Below are positions 17,220 through 24,640 of a stretch of DNA of 32,390 nt, in pieces (within the stretch, counting starts at the first letter, position 1; every line of letters starts with the position of its first letter). Position numbers and translations under genes: made by a program. The notes beneath the pieces were generated by a model, which was not told the DNA's origin, ran no database searches, and saw only the letters and a list, made by a program, of their open reading frames with translations. Source of the stretch: JADGGV01 sp035715725 (GTDB lineage: Bacteria; Gemmatimonadota; Gemmatimonadetes; Longimicrobiales; RSA9); contig DASTKT010000183.1 in NCBI GenBank assembly GCA_035715725.1, positions 1-32,390 of the forward strand. Direction: 5' to 3'.

Positions 17220-18476
17220 ATGGACGACACGTCGCTCACCCCCACGGACGCCCCGCCGCTCGCGCCCCGCGGCGCCCGGCCCGAGATGGCCGCGGTCGAC
17301 TTCGACCAGGCGCCGTTCCTCGTCATCTGGGAGACGACGCGCGCCTGCGACCTGGCGTGCAAGCACTGCCGCGCCGAGGCGATCCGCAGCCGCAACCCGC
17401 TGGAGCTCTCGACGGAGGAGGCGAAGGCGATGATGCGGGACGTCCGTCGCTTCGGCCGGCCGCTCTTCGTGCTCACCGGCGGCGACCCGCTGAAGCGCCC
17501 GGACACCGTGGAGCTGGTCCGGTACGGCGCGTCGATCGGCCTGCGCATGGCGATGACGCCGTCCGGCACCCCGCTCATGACGCCGGAGATCCTGCGCCGG
17601 CTGCGCGATGCCGGGCTGTCCCGCCTCGCCGTGAGCCTGGACGGCTCGACCGCCGAGATCCACGACGCGTTCCGCGGCGTGGCCGGCTCCTACGCGTGGA
17701 CGATCCGGATGCTCCACGCCGCGCGCGAGCTCGGCCTCACCACGCAGGTCAACACCACCGTCAGCCGCTACAACCTCGCGGACTTCGACGACCTGGCCTC
17801 GCTCATGACCGGCCTCGGCATCACGCTCTGGTCCGTCTTCTTCCTGGTCCCGACCGGCCGCGCCCGGCCGCAGGACGTGGCCAGCGCGGACGAGTTCGAG
17901 CAGGTCTTCAACCGGATGTACGACCTCTCCCGCACCGCGCCCTTCGACATCAAGAGCACCGCCGCGCCGCAGTTCCGGCGCGTCATCCTCCAGCGCCAGG
18001 TCGACGAGCGCCGCAGCGGCGACCGCCACGACGCGCCGCAGCCGCTCACCGCCGGCATCGGCTTCTCGCTCGCGGACGGCGTCGGCCGCGCCAAGGGCGT
18101 CAACGACGGCGACGGCTTCCTCTTCATCAGCCACATCGGCGAGCTCTACCCGTCCGGCTTCCTCCCGATCGCGCTCGGCAACGTCCGCAAGGACGACCTC
18201 GTCGACGTCTACCGCAACCACCCCACGTTCCGCGCGCTGCGCGACCGCGACCGGCTCAAGGGGAAGTGCGGCGTCTGCGAGTATCGCGACGTCTGCGGCG
18301 GCAGCCGCGCGCGCGCCTACGCCGCCACCGGCGACTGGCTCGAGTCCGAGCCCTTCTGCGCCCACGTCCCCGCCCGGTACCGCCGGATGGTGGAGAAGGG
18401 CGAGGCGGAGCCGGTCGAGGAGTACTTCCGCAAGCGGTCGCGCATCCCGCTGCCGGTGATGGCCCCGGCGGAGTAG
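17220..18476 (+). CDS. Radical SAM/SPASM protein (BA_1875/TIGR04053-like)
   Basis: This is an iron-sulphur S-adenosylmethionine radical enzyme of 418 residues. The N-terminal cluster motif is Cys43-x3-Cys47-x2-Cys50 in RACDLACKHC, followed by LTGGDPL and SLDGSTAEIHDAFRG as in the TIM-barrel core. The C-terminal SPASM-like domain has Cys350, Cys353, Cys359 and Cys380 for extra clusters. The pattern resembles the AhbD (haem pathway) and PqqE/anSME relatives and the family called BA_1875, whose reaction is unknown to me. No precursor peptide gene or haem genes are nearby, so a haem role is only a possibility. The ATG at 17220 has GGGAACGGAG upstream. Radical SAM enzymes are oxygen-sensitive, consistent with low-oxygen expression from its box promoter. 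Confidence 0.9.
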   Translation: MDDTSLTPTDAPPLAPRGARPEMAAVDFDQAPFLVIWETTRACDLACKHCRAEAIRSRNPLELSTEEAKAMMRDVRRFGRPLFVLTGGDPLKRPDTVELVRYGASIGLRMAMTPSGTPLMTPEILRRLRDAGLSRLAVSLDGSTAEIHDAFRGVAGSYAWTIRMLHAARELGLTTQVNTTVSRYNLADFDDLASLMTGLGITLWSVFFLVPTGRARPQDVASADEFEQVFNRMYDLSRTAPFDIKSTAAPQFRRVILQRQVDERRSGDRHDAPQPLTAGIGFSLADGVGRAKGVNDGDGFLFISHIGELYPSGFLPIALGNVRKDDLVDVYRNHPTFRALRDRDRLKGKCGVCEYRDVCGGSRARAYAATGDWLESEPFCAHVPARYRRMVEKGEAEPVEEYFRKRSRIPLPVMAPAE

Positions 18477-18510
18477 CGGGGGTTCGCGGGCGTCCTCTCG
18501 TGACCGGGCG

Positions 18511-18568
18511 CCCCCGACACCCCCTCCGGCAATCCCCGACAGCCGCGCGCCCGCCGCGGCCCAAAGGT
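18511..18568 (+). promoter_or_regulatory. Two-box promoter of P-type ATPase gene
   Basis: CCCCCGACA (18511-18519) and TCCCCGACA (18533-18541) end 22 bp apart. At the 21-nt spacing seen in the other three promoters lies AAAGGT (18563-18568), a weak -10 that keeps the A2 and T6 positions. The predicted start falls on or next to the ATG at 18575, implying a leaderless message. Confidence 0.45.
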
Positions 18569-18574
18569 TCCGGT

Positions 18575-20509
18575 ATGACCCCCGGTGTGCCCGGTCCATC
18601 GGCCCGGCCCGAGCCCGCACGGGCCGGGCGGGACGCCGCGCCCCCTGAGCCGACCATGGCGGAGCCGACCCAAGCCGCGCCCACCGCCCGCCGCTGGATC
18701 CTTCTGCCGGCCACGGCCCTCGCGTTTCTCGCGGTGGGCGGCGCGCTCCGGCTGTACGCGCCGACCGCGGGCGCGAGCAAGCCGGTCCTCTTCGTCGGGC
18801 TGGTGCTGACCGGCGCGCCGCTCGTGGTGCGCACGTTCATCGGCGTGCTCCACGGCCGTCTCGCCGCGGATGTGGTCGCCGCGCTGGCCATCGCGACCGC
18901 GGTGGTGCTGGTGCAGCCGTTCGCCGGCCTGATCATCGTGCTGATGCAGAGCGGCGGCGAGGCGCTCGAGCGCTACGCCGAGGGGCGAGCGTCCCGGGCC
19001 GTGCGCGAGCTGGAGGCGGCCGCGCCGCGCATCGCGCACCGGTGCCACGGCACCGCGATCGAGGACATCGACGTCGACGCCATCGCCGTGGGGGACCTGC
19101 TCCTGGTCCGCCCCGGCGAGATGGTGCCCGCCGACGCCGTCGTCGTGGAGGGCCGCTCCCACGTCGACACGTCCCGCCTCACCGGCGAGCCGGTGCCGGT
19201 CCGCGCCCGCGCCGGCACGCACCTCCCCAGCGGCAGCCTGAACGAGGAGGGCGCGATCACGGTCCGCGCGCTGGCGCTCTCGCGCGAGAGCCAGTACGCC
19301 CGCATCGTCGAGCTGGTGCGCACCGCGCAGGCCGGCAAGGCGCCGCTCCAGCGCGTCGCCGACCGCGTCGCCGTCTGGTTCACCCCCTTCACGCTCGCCG
19401 CCTGCGCCGTCGCCTTCCTCCTGAGCGGGGAGGCGACGCGCGTGCTCGCGGTGCTCGTCGTCGCCACGCCGTGTCCGCTCATCCTGGCCGCGCCGGTCGC
19501 CATCATCGGCGGGATCAACCGCGCCGCGCGCTGCCACGTCATCGTGCGCCGCGGTGCCGCCATGGAGGCGCTGGCCGGCGTCGACGTGGCCGTCTTCGAC
19601 AAGACCGGCACGCTGACCGTCGGCCTCCCCGAGGTCAGCCACGTCATCACCGCCGACGGCTGGACGCAGGACGACGTGCTGCGCCTGGCCGGCGCCGTCG
19701 AGCAGCGCTCCGGCCACCTCGTCGCCCGGGCCGTCGTGCGCGCCGCCCGCGAGGCCGGCCAGCCGATCGCCGCCGCGACCGACATCCACGAGGCCGCCGG
19801 CCGCGGCGTCACCGGCCGCGTCGACGGCCGCCGCGTCACGCTCGGCGCGCTCGGCTACGTCCGCGAGCAGCACGACGACGCCGCCGCCGACCTGGAGCCC
19901 CTCGAGCCGGGAACGGCCGGCCTCCGCGCGTTCGTCGCCATCGACGGCCGCGGCGCCGCGATCATCACCTTCTCGGACCGGATCCGCCCCGGCCTCGCCG
20001 ACGTCTTCCGCGAGCTGGCCGGCCTCGGCATCCGCCGCAAGCTGATCCTCTCCGGCGACCACGAGCACAACACGCGCGCCGTCGCCGACGCGCTCGGCAT
20101 CGACGAGTTCCGCGGCGACATGAGCCCCGCGGACAAGGTGAGCGCCGTGCGCGACCTCGTCCGCCAGGGCCACCGCGTCGTCATGCTCGGCGACGGCACG
20201 AACGACGCGCCCGCCCTCAGCGCCGCCACCGTCGGGATCGCGATCGCCGGCCACGGCGGCGGCGGCATCAGCGTCGAGGCCGCCGACCTCGTCATCCTCA
20301 GCGACGACCCCGCGCAGATCGTCTCCGCCGTCCGCATCAGCCGCCGCGCGTTCCGCATCGCCCGGCAGAGCATCGGCGTCGGCATGGGGCTGAGTGCCCT
20401 GGCCATGCTCGTCGCCGCGCTCGGCCACATCGAGCCGGCGGTCGGCGCGCTCCTCCAGGAGGGCATCGACGTCGCCGTCATCCTGAACGCGCTTCGGGCC
20501 GCGCGCTAG
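18575..20509 (+). CDS. P1B-type metal-translocating ATPase
   Basis: This is an inner-membrane cation pump of 644 residues. It shows the actuator motif LTGEPVPV, the membrane ion site TPCPLIL with Cys300-Pro301-Leu302, phosphorylated Asp342 in DKTGTLT, and the hinge GDGTNDAPA (539-547). Membrane segments surround residues 40-130, 260-320 and the C-terminus. There is no N-terminal heavy-metal-binding domain. The nucleotide-domain motif, normally S-x-H-P, reads SGHLVA here, so His381 is kept but Pro is replaced by Leu. The CPL ion site does not match the classic Cu (CPC) or Co (SPC) types, so the metal is uncertain. The ATG at 18575 is chosen because it coincides with the predicted transcription start; a second ATG lies at 18656. 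Its promoter belongs to the box regulon. Confidence 0.9.
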   Translation: MTPGVPGPSARPEPARAGRDAAPPEPTMAEPTQAAPTARRWILLPATALAFLAVGGALRLYAPTAGASKPVLFVGLVLTGAPLVVRTFIGVLHGRLAADVVAALAIATAVVLVQPFAGLIIVLMQSGGEALERYAEGRASRAVRELEAAAPRIAHRCHGTAIEDIDVDAIAVGDLLLVRPGEMVPADAVVVEGRSHVDTSRLTGEPVPVRARAGTHLPSGSLNEEGAITVRALALSRESQYARIVELVRTAQAGKAPLQRVADRVAVWFTPFTLAACAVAFLLSGEATRVLAVLVVATPCPLILAAPVAIIGGINRAARCHVIVRRGAAMEALAGVDVAVFDKTGTLTVGLPEVSHVITADGWTQDDVLRLAGAVEQRSGHLVARAVVRAAREAGQPIAAATDIHEAAGRGVTGRVDGRRVTLGALGYVREQHDDAAADLEPLEPGTAGLRAFVAIDGRGAAIITFSDRIRPGLADVFRELAGLGIRRKLILSGDHEHNTRAVADALGIDEFRGDMSPADKVSAVRDLVRQGHRVVMLGDGTNDAPALSAATVGIAIAGHGGGGISVEAADLVILSDDPAQIVSAVRISRRAFRIARQSIGVGMGLSALAMLVAALGHIEPAVGALLQEGIDVAVILNALRAAR

Positions 20510-20543
20510 CCGCGGTCGGGGCGACGCGTTCCATCCCACCAAC

Positions 20544-20574
20544 CCGAAGCGCCGCACATCTTTGCGGGCTTCGG
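20544..20574 (+). terminator. Terminator-like hairpin after P-type ATPase
   Basis: CCGAAGC and GCTTCGG with inner CCGCA and TGCGG form a 12-bp stem with one bulge and a 7-nt loop. No T tract follows, so it may be a rho-dependent end or an attenuator. It overlaps the -35 of the next promoter. Confidence 0.4.
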
Positions 20575-20590
20575 CCCCCTCCATTACATT
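20562..20590 (+). promoter_or_regulatory. Sigma-70 promoter of hybrid kinase operon
   Basis: TTGCGG (20562-20567) and TACATT (20585-20590) are 17 bp apart. Transcription would start near 20597, which places the in-frame GTG at 20591 upstream of the message and supports the ATG at 20663. Confidence 0.5.
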
Positions 20591-20662
20591 GTGAGGCGGT
20601 CTCCCCTGCGCCGGCCGCTGGACCGGCGCCGCACCGCCCCCTTCCCATCCCTCGAGCGTGCG

Positions 20663-23101
20663 ATGAGGCACTCGCAGGACCGCGAGCCCGCGACACCAGC
20701 GCCGGCGGCCGACGCTTCCGCGTGCACCACCGCCGGCGACGCGCCGCGGGCGGGCACCCCGGCGCGCGCATCCGAGCAGGCCGCCGGCGCGCTCGCGGCG
20801 AGCGAGGTGTTCCGCGTCTCCTTCGAGCACGCCGCGATCGGCATGGCCATCGTCGGCGTGGACGGCCGCTGGCTGCGCGTGAACCCGGTGCTGTGCGAGC
20901 TCCTCGGCTACGCGGCCGAGGAGCTGCTCGACCGGCGCTTCCAGGACATCACGCACCCGGACGACGTGGCGCGCGACCTGGCGCAGGCGCGCCGCCTGCT
21001 CGCCGGCGAGCGGACGTCGGACCAGATCGAGAAGCGCTACATCCGCAAGGACGGCCGGATCGTCTGGATGCAGCGGACGGCGTCGCTCGTGCGGGACGCG
21101 GCGGGCGAGCCGCTCTATTACGTCTCCCAGCTCCAGGACATCAGCGAGCGGAAGGCGGCCGAGGCGGAGATCCGGCGCTACCGCGCGCTCGTGGAGCATC
21201 TGCCGCTGGTCACCTACGAGGTGCCGTTCGACGCCGCCGGCCGGACGCAGTACATCAGCCCGCAGGTCGAGGCGCTGCTCGGCTACCGGCCCGAGGACTT
21301 CCGCGTCCGGCCGGAGCTGTTCTTCGAGCGGCTCCACCCGGACGACGTCGAGGCGGTGCAGGCGGCGCTCGCCCGCAGCCGGAGCGAGGGCCGGCCCGTC
21401 GCCGTCGAGTACCGCATCCTCGACCGCGACGGCGGGGTGCACCTCATCCGGGACGAGGCCGTGGTGCTGCGGGACGCCGACGGCCGGCCGCTCTCGCTCC
21501 AGGGCTTCATGCTCGACATCACGGACCGCGGCCGGGCGCAGGCGGCGCTGGCCGCGTCCGAGGAGCGGTTCCGCGCGCTGATCGAGAGCTCCTCCGAGGT
21601 CGTCACGATCATCGCGGCGGACGCCACCGTCCTCTACAACAGCCCGGCCCTCGAGCGCGTGCTCGGCTACACGCCCGACGAGCTGCTCGGCCACGACGCG
21701 CTCGAGCGGATCCACCCCGACGACCAGCCGCCCGTCCGCCAGGTCCTCGGCGAGCTGCTGGCCACGCCCGGCGCCGCCGGCACCGTGGAGTACCGCTACC
21801 GTCACAACGACGGGTCCTGGCGGACGCTCCAGTCGCGCGCCGTGAACCGGCTGCACCATCCGTCGGTCGGCGGCATCGTCGTCAACAGCCGGGATGTGAC
21901 CGAGAGCCGCGCGCTCGAGGGGCAGCTCCGGCAGGCGCAGAAGATGGAGGCGGTCGGCCGCCTGGCCGGCGGCGTCGCCCACGACTTCAACAACCTGCTG
22001 ACCGGCATCAAGGGCTACGTCGCGTTCCTGCTCGCGGACCTCCCCGAGTCGGACGCCCGGCGCGCGGATGTCCGCGAGATCGAGAAGGCCGCCGACCGCG
22101 CCGCCGGCCTCACCCGGCAGCTCCTCGCCTTCAGCCGCAAGCAGGTGCTCCAGCCCCGCATCCTCGACCTGAACGCCGCCGTGCTCGACCTGCGCACGAT
22201 GCTCCAGCGCCTGATCGGGGAGGACATCCAGGTCGATACGCGGCTCGAGCCGGGCCTCGGCTCCATCGAGGCGGATCCCGGCCAGATCGAGCAGGTCCTG
22301 CTGAACCTGGCCGTCAACGCCCGGGACGCCATGCCGGCCGGCGGCCACCTCGTCATCGCCACGAGCGAGGTCGAGCTCGACGAGGCCGAGGCCCGCCGCA
22401 TCGGCACGCCCCGCCCCGGCCCCTACGTCGTCCTCTCCGTCACCGACACGGGCTCCGGCATCCCGGCCGACGCGATCCCCTTCGTCTTCGAGCCGTTCTT
22501 CACCACGAAGGAGCCGGGGAAGGGCACCGGCCTCGGCCTGAGCACGGTCTACGGCATCGTCACGCAGAGCGGCGGCAGCGTCACCGTCGACAGCCGCCCG
22601 GGGCACGGCGCGGCGTTCCGCGTCTATCTCCCCCGCGTCGCCGAGCCCGCGGCCGAGGGCCCGCCGCCCGCCGCCGCCGGCCGCGCGCACGTTGGCGCCG
22701 GCACGATCCTCCTCGTCGAAGACGACGCCGCCGTGCGACGGCTCGCGCGACGCATCCTCGACGGCGCCGGCTACCGCGTCCTCGAGGCCGCCGGCGGGGC
22801 CGAGGCCATCCGCCTCACGCTCGACGCCGCCGCCCCGCGCATCGATCTCCTGCTCACCGACCTCGTCATGCCGCAGATGAGCGGCGTCGAGCTGGCCCGC
22901 AGGCTCACCCGCCGCCAGCCCGACCTCAAGGTCCTGTTCATGTCCGGCTACGCCGCCGACACCATCGAGCGGCAGGGCGCGCTCGGCCCCGACACGCCCT
23001 TCCTCGAGAAGCCGTTCACGCCGCCGGGCCTCACCCGCGCCGTGCGCGAGGTGCTCGAGGCCCGCTGGCGCGCCGATTCACCCCTGGAGTTCCCGTCATG
23101 A
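20663..23101 (+). CDS. PAS-PAS-PAS hybrid histidine kinase with receiver domain
   Basis: This is a soluble 812-residue hybrid sensor kinase. Three PAS domains (about 47-165, 172-293 and 298-418) have the usual DITxRxxAE exits. The HisKA domain has phospho-acceptor His440 in VAHDFNNLLTG, the HDFNN class. The HATPase domain has NARDAMPAGG, DTGSGIP and GKGTGLGLSTVYG. A C-terminal receiver carries Asp733 in LLLTDLVMPQMSG. The HDFNN class commonly feeds NtrC-like or orphan regulators. A longer frame opens at GTG 20591, but that codon lies before the predicted transcription start, so ATG 20663 is chosen. The stop overlaps the start of the NtrC-type regulator by 4 bp (ATGA), so they are co-translated and probably partners. 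PAS ligands (haem, flavin or other) cannot be identified from sequence. Confidence 0.93.
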   Translation: MRHSQDREPATPAPAADASACTTAGDAPRAGTPARASEQAAGALAASEVFRVSFEHAAIGMAIVGVDGRWLRVNPVLCELLGYAAEELLDRRFQDITHPDDVARDLAQARRLLAGERTSDQIEKRYIRKDGRIVWMQRTASLVRDAAGEPLYYVSQLQDISERKAAEAEIRRYRALVEHLPLVTYEVPFDAAGRTQYISPQVEALLGYRPEDFRVRPELFFERLHPDDVEAVQAALARSRSEGRPVAVEYRILDRDGGVHLIRDEAVVLRDADGRPLSLQGFMLDITDRGRAQAALAASEERFRALIESSSEVVTIIAADATVLYNSPALERVLGYTPDELLGHDALERIHPDDQPPVRQVLGELLATPGAAGTVEYRYRHNDGSWRTLQSRAVNRLHHPSVGGIVVNSRDVTESRALEGQLRQAQKMEAVGRLAGGVAHDFNNLLTGIKGYVAFLLADLPESDARRADVREIEKAADRAAGLTRQLLAFSRKQVLQPRILDLNAAVLDLRTMLQRLIGEDIQVDTRLEPGLGSIEADPGQIEQVLLNLAVNARDAMPAGGHLVIATSEVELDEAEARRIGTPRPGPYVVLSVTDTGSGIPADAIPFVFEPFFTTKEPGKGTGLGLSTVYGIVTQSGGSVTVDSRPGHGAAFRVYLPRVAEPAAEGPPPAAAGRAHVGAGTILLVEDDAAVRRLARRILDGAGYRVLEAAGGAEAIRLTLDAAAPRIDLLLTDLVMPQMSGVELARRLTRRQPDLKVLFMSGYAADTIERQGALGPDTPFLEKPFTPPGLTRAVREVLEARWRADSPLEFPS

Positions 23102-24477
23102 GCCAGCGCCTTCTCATCGTGGACGACGAGGCCATCGTCCGCTCCGCCTTCGAGCGCTACCTCTCCGCCTCCGACTACGTCACGACCAGCGTCGAGAGCG
23201 CCGAGAGCGCACTCTCGTGCATCGCCGCGTTCCGCCCCGACGTCGTCCTCACCGACATCCGCATGGGCGGCATGGACGGCCTCGAGCTCACCGAGCTGCT
23301 CCGCGAGCGCGACCCCGACATCGACGTCATCGTCGTCACCGGCGCCGAGGACATGCAGCTCGCCATCCGCGCCATACGGGCCGGCGCCTACGACTACCTC
23401 GTCAAGCCCGTCGACTTCGACCACCTCGGCACCGTCGTCGCCCGCTGCGTCCGCGACCGCGCCGCCGAGCGCCGCGCCCGCCGCGTCGCCCTCGCCGCCG
23501 ACCCGCCCTCCCCCGAGAGCGTCGGCCTCATCGGCCGCGACCCCTGCATGGTCGACGTCTACAAGCTCATCGGCGCCGTCGCCGGCACCCGCGCCCCCGT
23601 CCTCATCCAGGGCGAGACCGGCACCGGCAAGGAGCTCGTCGCCCGCGCCATCCACGCCCACTCCGCCGAGAGCGCCGAGCCGTTCCTCGCCGTCAACTGC
23701 ACCGCGCTCCCCGAGACGCTCCTCGAGTCCGAGCTCTTCGGCCACGTCCGTGGCAGCTTCACCGGCGCCGTCGCCGACCGGAAGGGCCACTTCGAGCTCG
23801 CCGGCTCCGGCACCATCTTCCTCGACGAGATCGGCGACATCTCCGCCGCCTTCCAGGCCAAGCTGCTCCGCGTCCTCCAGGAGCGCACCTTCATCCCCGT
23901 CGGCGCCGAGCAGGTCCGGCGCACCGAGGCCCGCGTCATCGCCGCCACGCACCGCGACCTCGACCAGCTCGTCCGCGACGGCCTCTTCCGCGACGACCTC
24001 TTCTTCCGCCTCAAGGTCGTCGAAGTCGACCTCCCCCCGCTCCGCGACCGCCGCGGCGACATCCCGCTCCTCGTCGAGCACCTCCTGCGCCGCATCTCCG
24101 GCAGCGTCGGCAAGGAGATCCGCTACGTCCCCGACGAGGTCATGAAGCGCCTCGTCGCCTACGACTGGCCCGGCAACGTCCGCGAGCTCGAGAACGTCCT
24201 CTCCCGCTCCGCCATCCTCGCCCGCGGCTCCGCCCTCGCCCTCGAGCACCTCCCCCCCGAGGTCGCCGCCAGCGCGCGCGCCCGCCCGGCCGCCCGCCCC
24301 GGCGATGCCCTCGCCGACGTCGTCGCCGCCCACGTCCGCGAGGTCCTCGCGCGCACGAACGGCAACAAGCGCCAGACCGCCCGCCTCCTCGGCATCTCCC
24401 GCTCCCGCCTCGATCGCCTCCTGGCCGCCTCCGACGCCGTGGCCCCGGAGCGGGACAGCGACGGCCCCATTCCGTGA
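23098..24477 (+). CDS. NtrC-family sigma-54-dependent response regulator
   Basis: This 459-residue activator opens sigma-54 promoters. The receiver domain has Asp53 in VVLTDIRMGGMDG. The AAA+ domain has Walker A GETGTGKE (172-179), the sigma-54 contact loop reading GSFTGA (219-224) in place of GAFTGA, Walker B IFLDEIGD with Asp243, and the tail YDWPGNVRELEN. A Fis-type helix-turn-helix ends the protein (about 405-445, NGNKRQTARLLGISRSRLDRLL). The ATG at 23098 overlaps the stop of the upstream hybrid kinase. Two near-consensus sigma-54 promoters are in this window (651 and 6462), making them candidate targets, though other activators in the genome could serve them. Confidence 0.96.
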   Translation: MSQRLLIVDDEAIVRSAFERYLSASDYVTTSVESAESALSCIAAFRPDVVLTDIRMGGMDGLELTELLRERDPDIDVIVVTGAEDMQLAIRAIRAGAYDYLVKPVDFDHLGTVVARCVRDRAAERRARRVALAADPPSPESVGLIGRDPCMVDVYKLIGAVAGTRAPVLIQGETGTGKELVARAIHAHSAESAEPFLAVNCTALPETLLESELFGHVRGSFTGAVADRKGHFELAGSGTIFLDEIGDISAAFQAKLLRVLQERTFIPVGAEQVRRTEARVIAATHRDLDQLVRDGLFRDDLFFRLKVVEVDLPPLRDRRGDIPLLVEHLLRRISGSVGKEIRYVPDEVMKRLVAYDWPGNVRELENVLSRSAILARGSALALEHLPPEVAASARARPAARPGDALADVVAAHVREVLARTNGNKRQTARLLGISRSRLDRLLAASDAVAPERDSDGPIP

Positions 24478-24640
24478 CCGAATCCGCGCCGCGCGGTCCG
24501 CGACGCGCGGCGTAACCGCGAAGCCCCGCAACGAATTCCATCGCGCCCGGCTCCTGGCCCGCGCCGTGCGAATGCTGCCCCATCCGGCGCGCGCCACACC
24601 CGCGCCCCGCCGCCGCACGACGCAGCCATGGAGCAGCTCG

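Noticed and set aside
20591..20662. Longer N-terminus of the first hybrid kinase from GTG 20591
   Set aside because: The GTG touches the predicted -10 hexamer, so it would not be in the message. The extra residues are Arg-rich and belong to no domain.
24555..24569. TGGCCCGCGCCGTGC upstream of the second hybrid kinase as a sigma-54 promoter
   Set aside because: The GG-N10-GC spacing is right, but the A of GGCAC and the first T of TTGC are missing, and such GC-rich matches are expected by chance.
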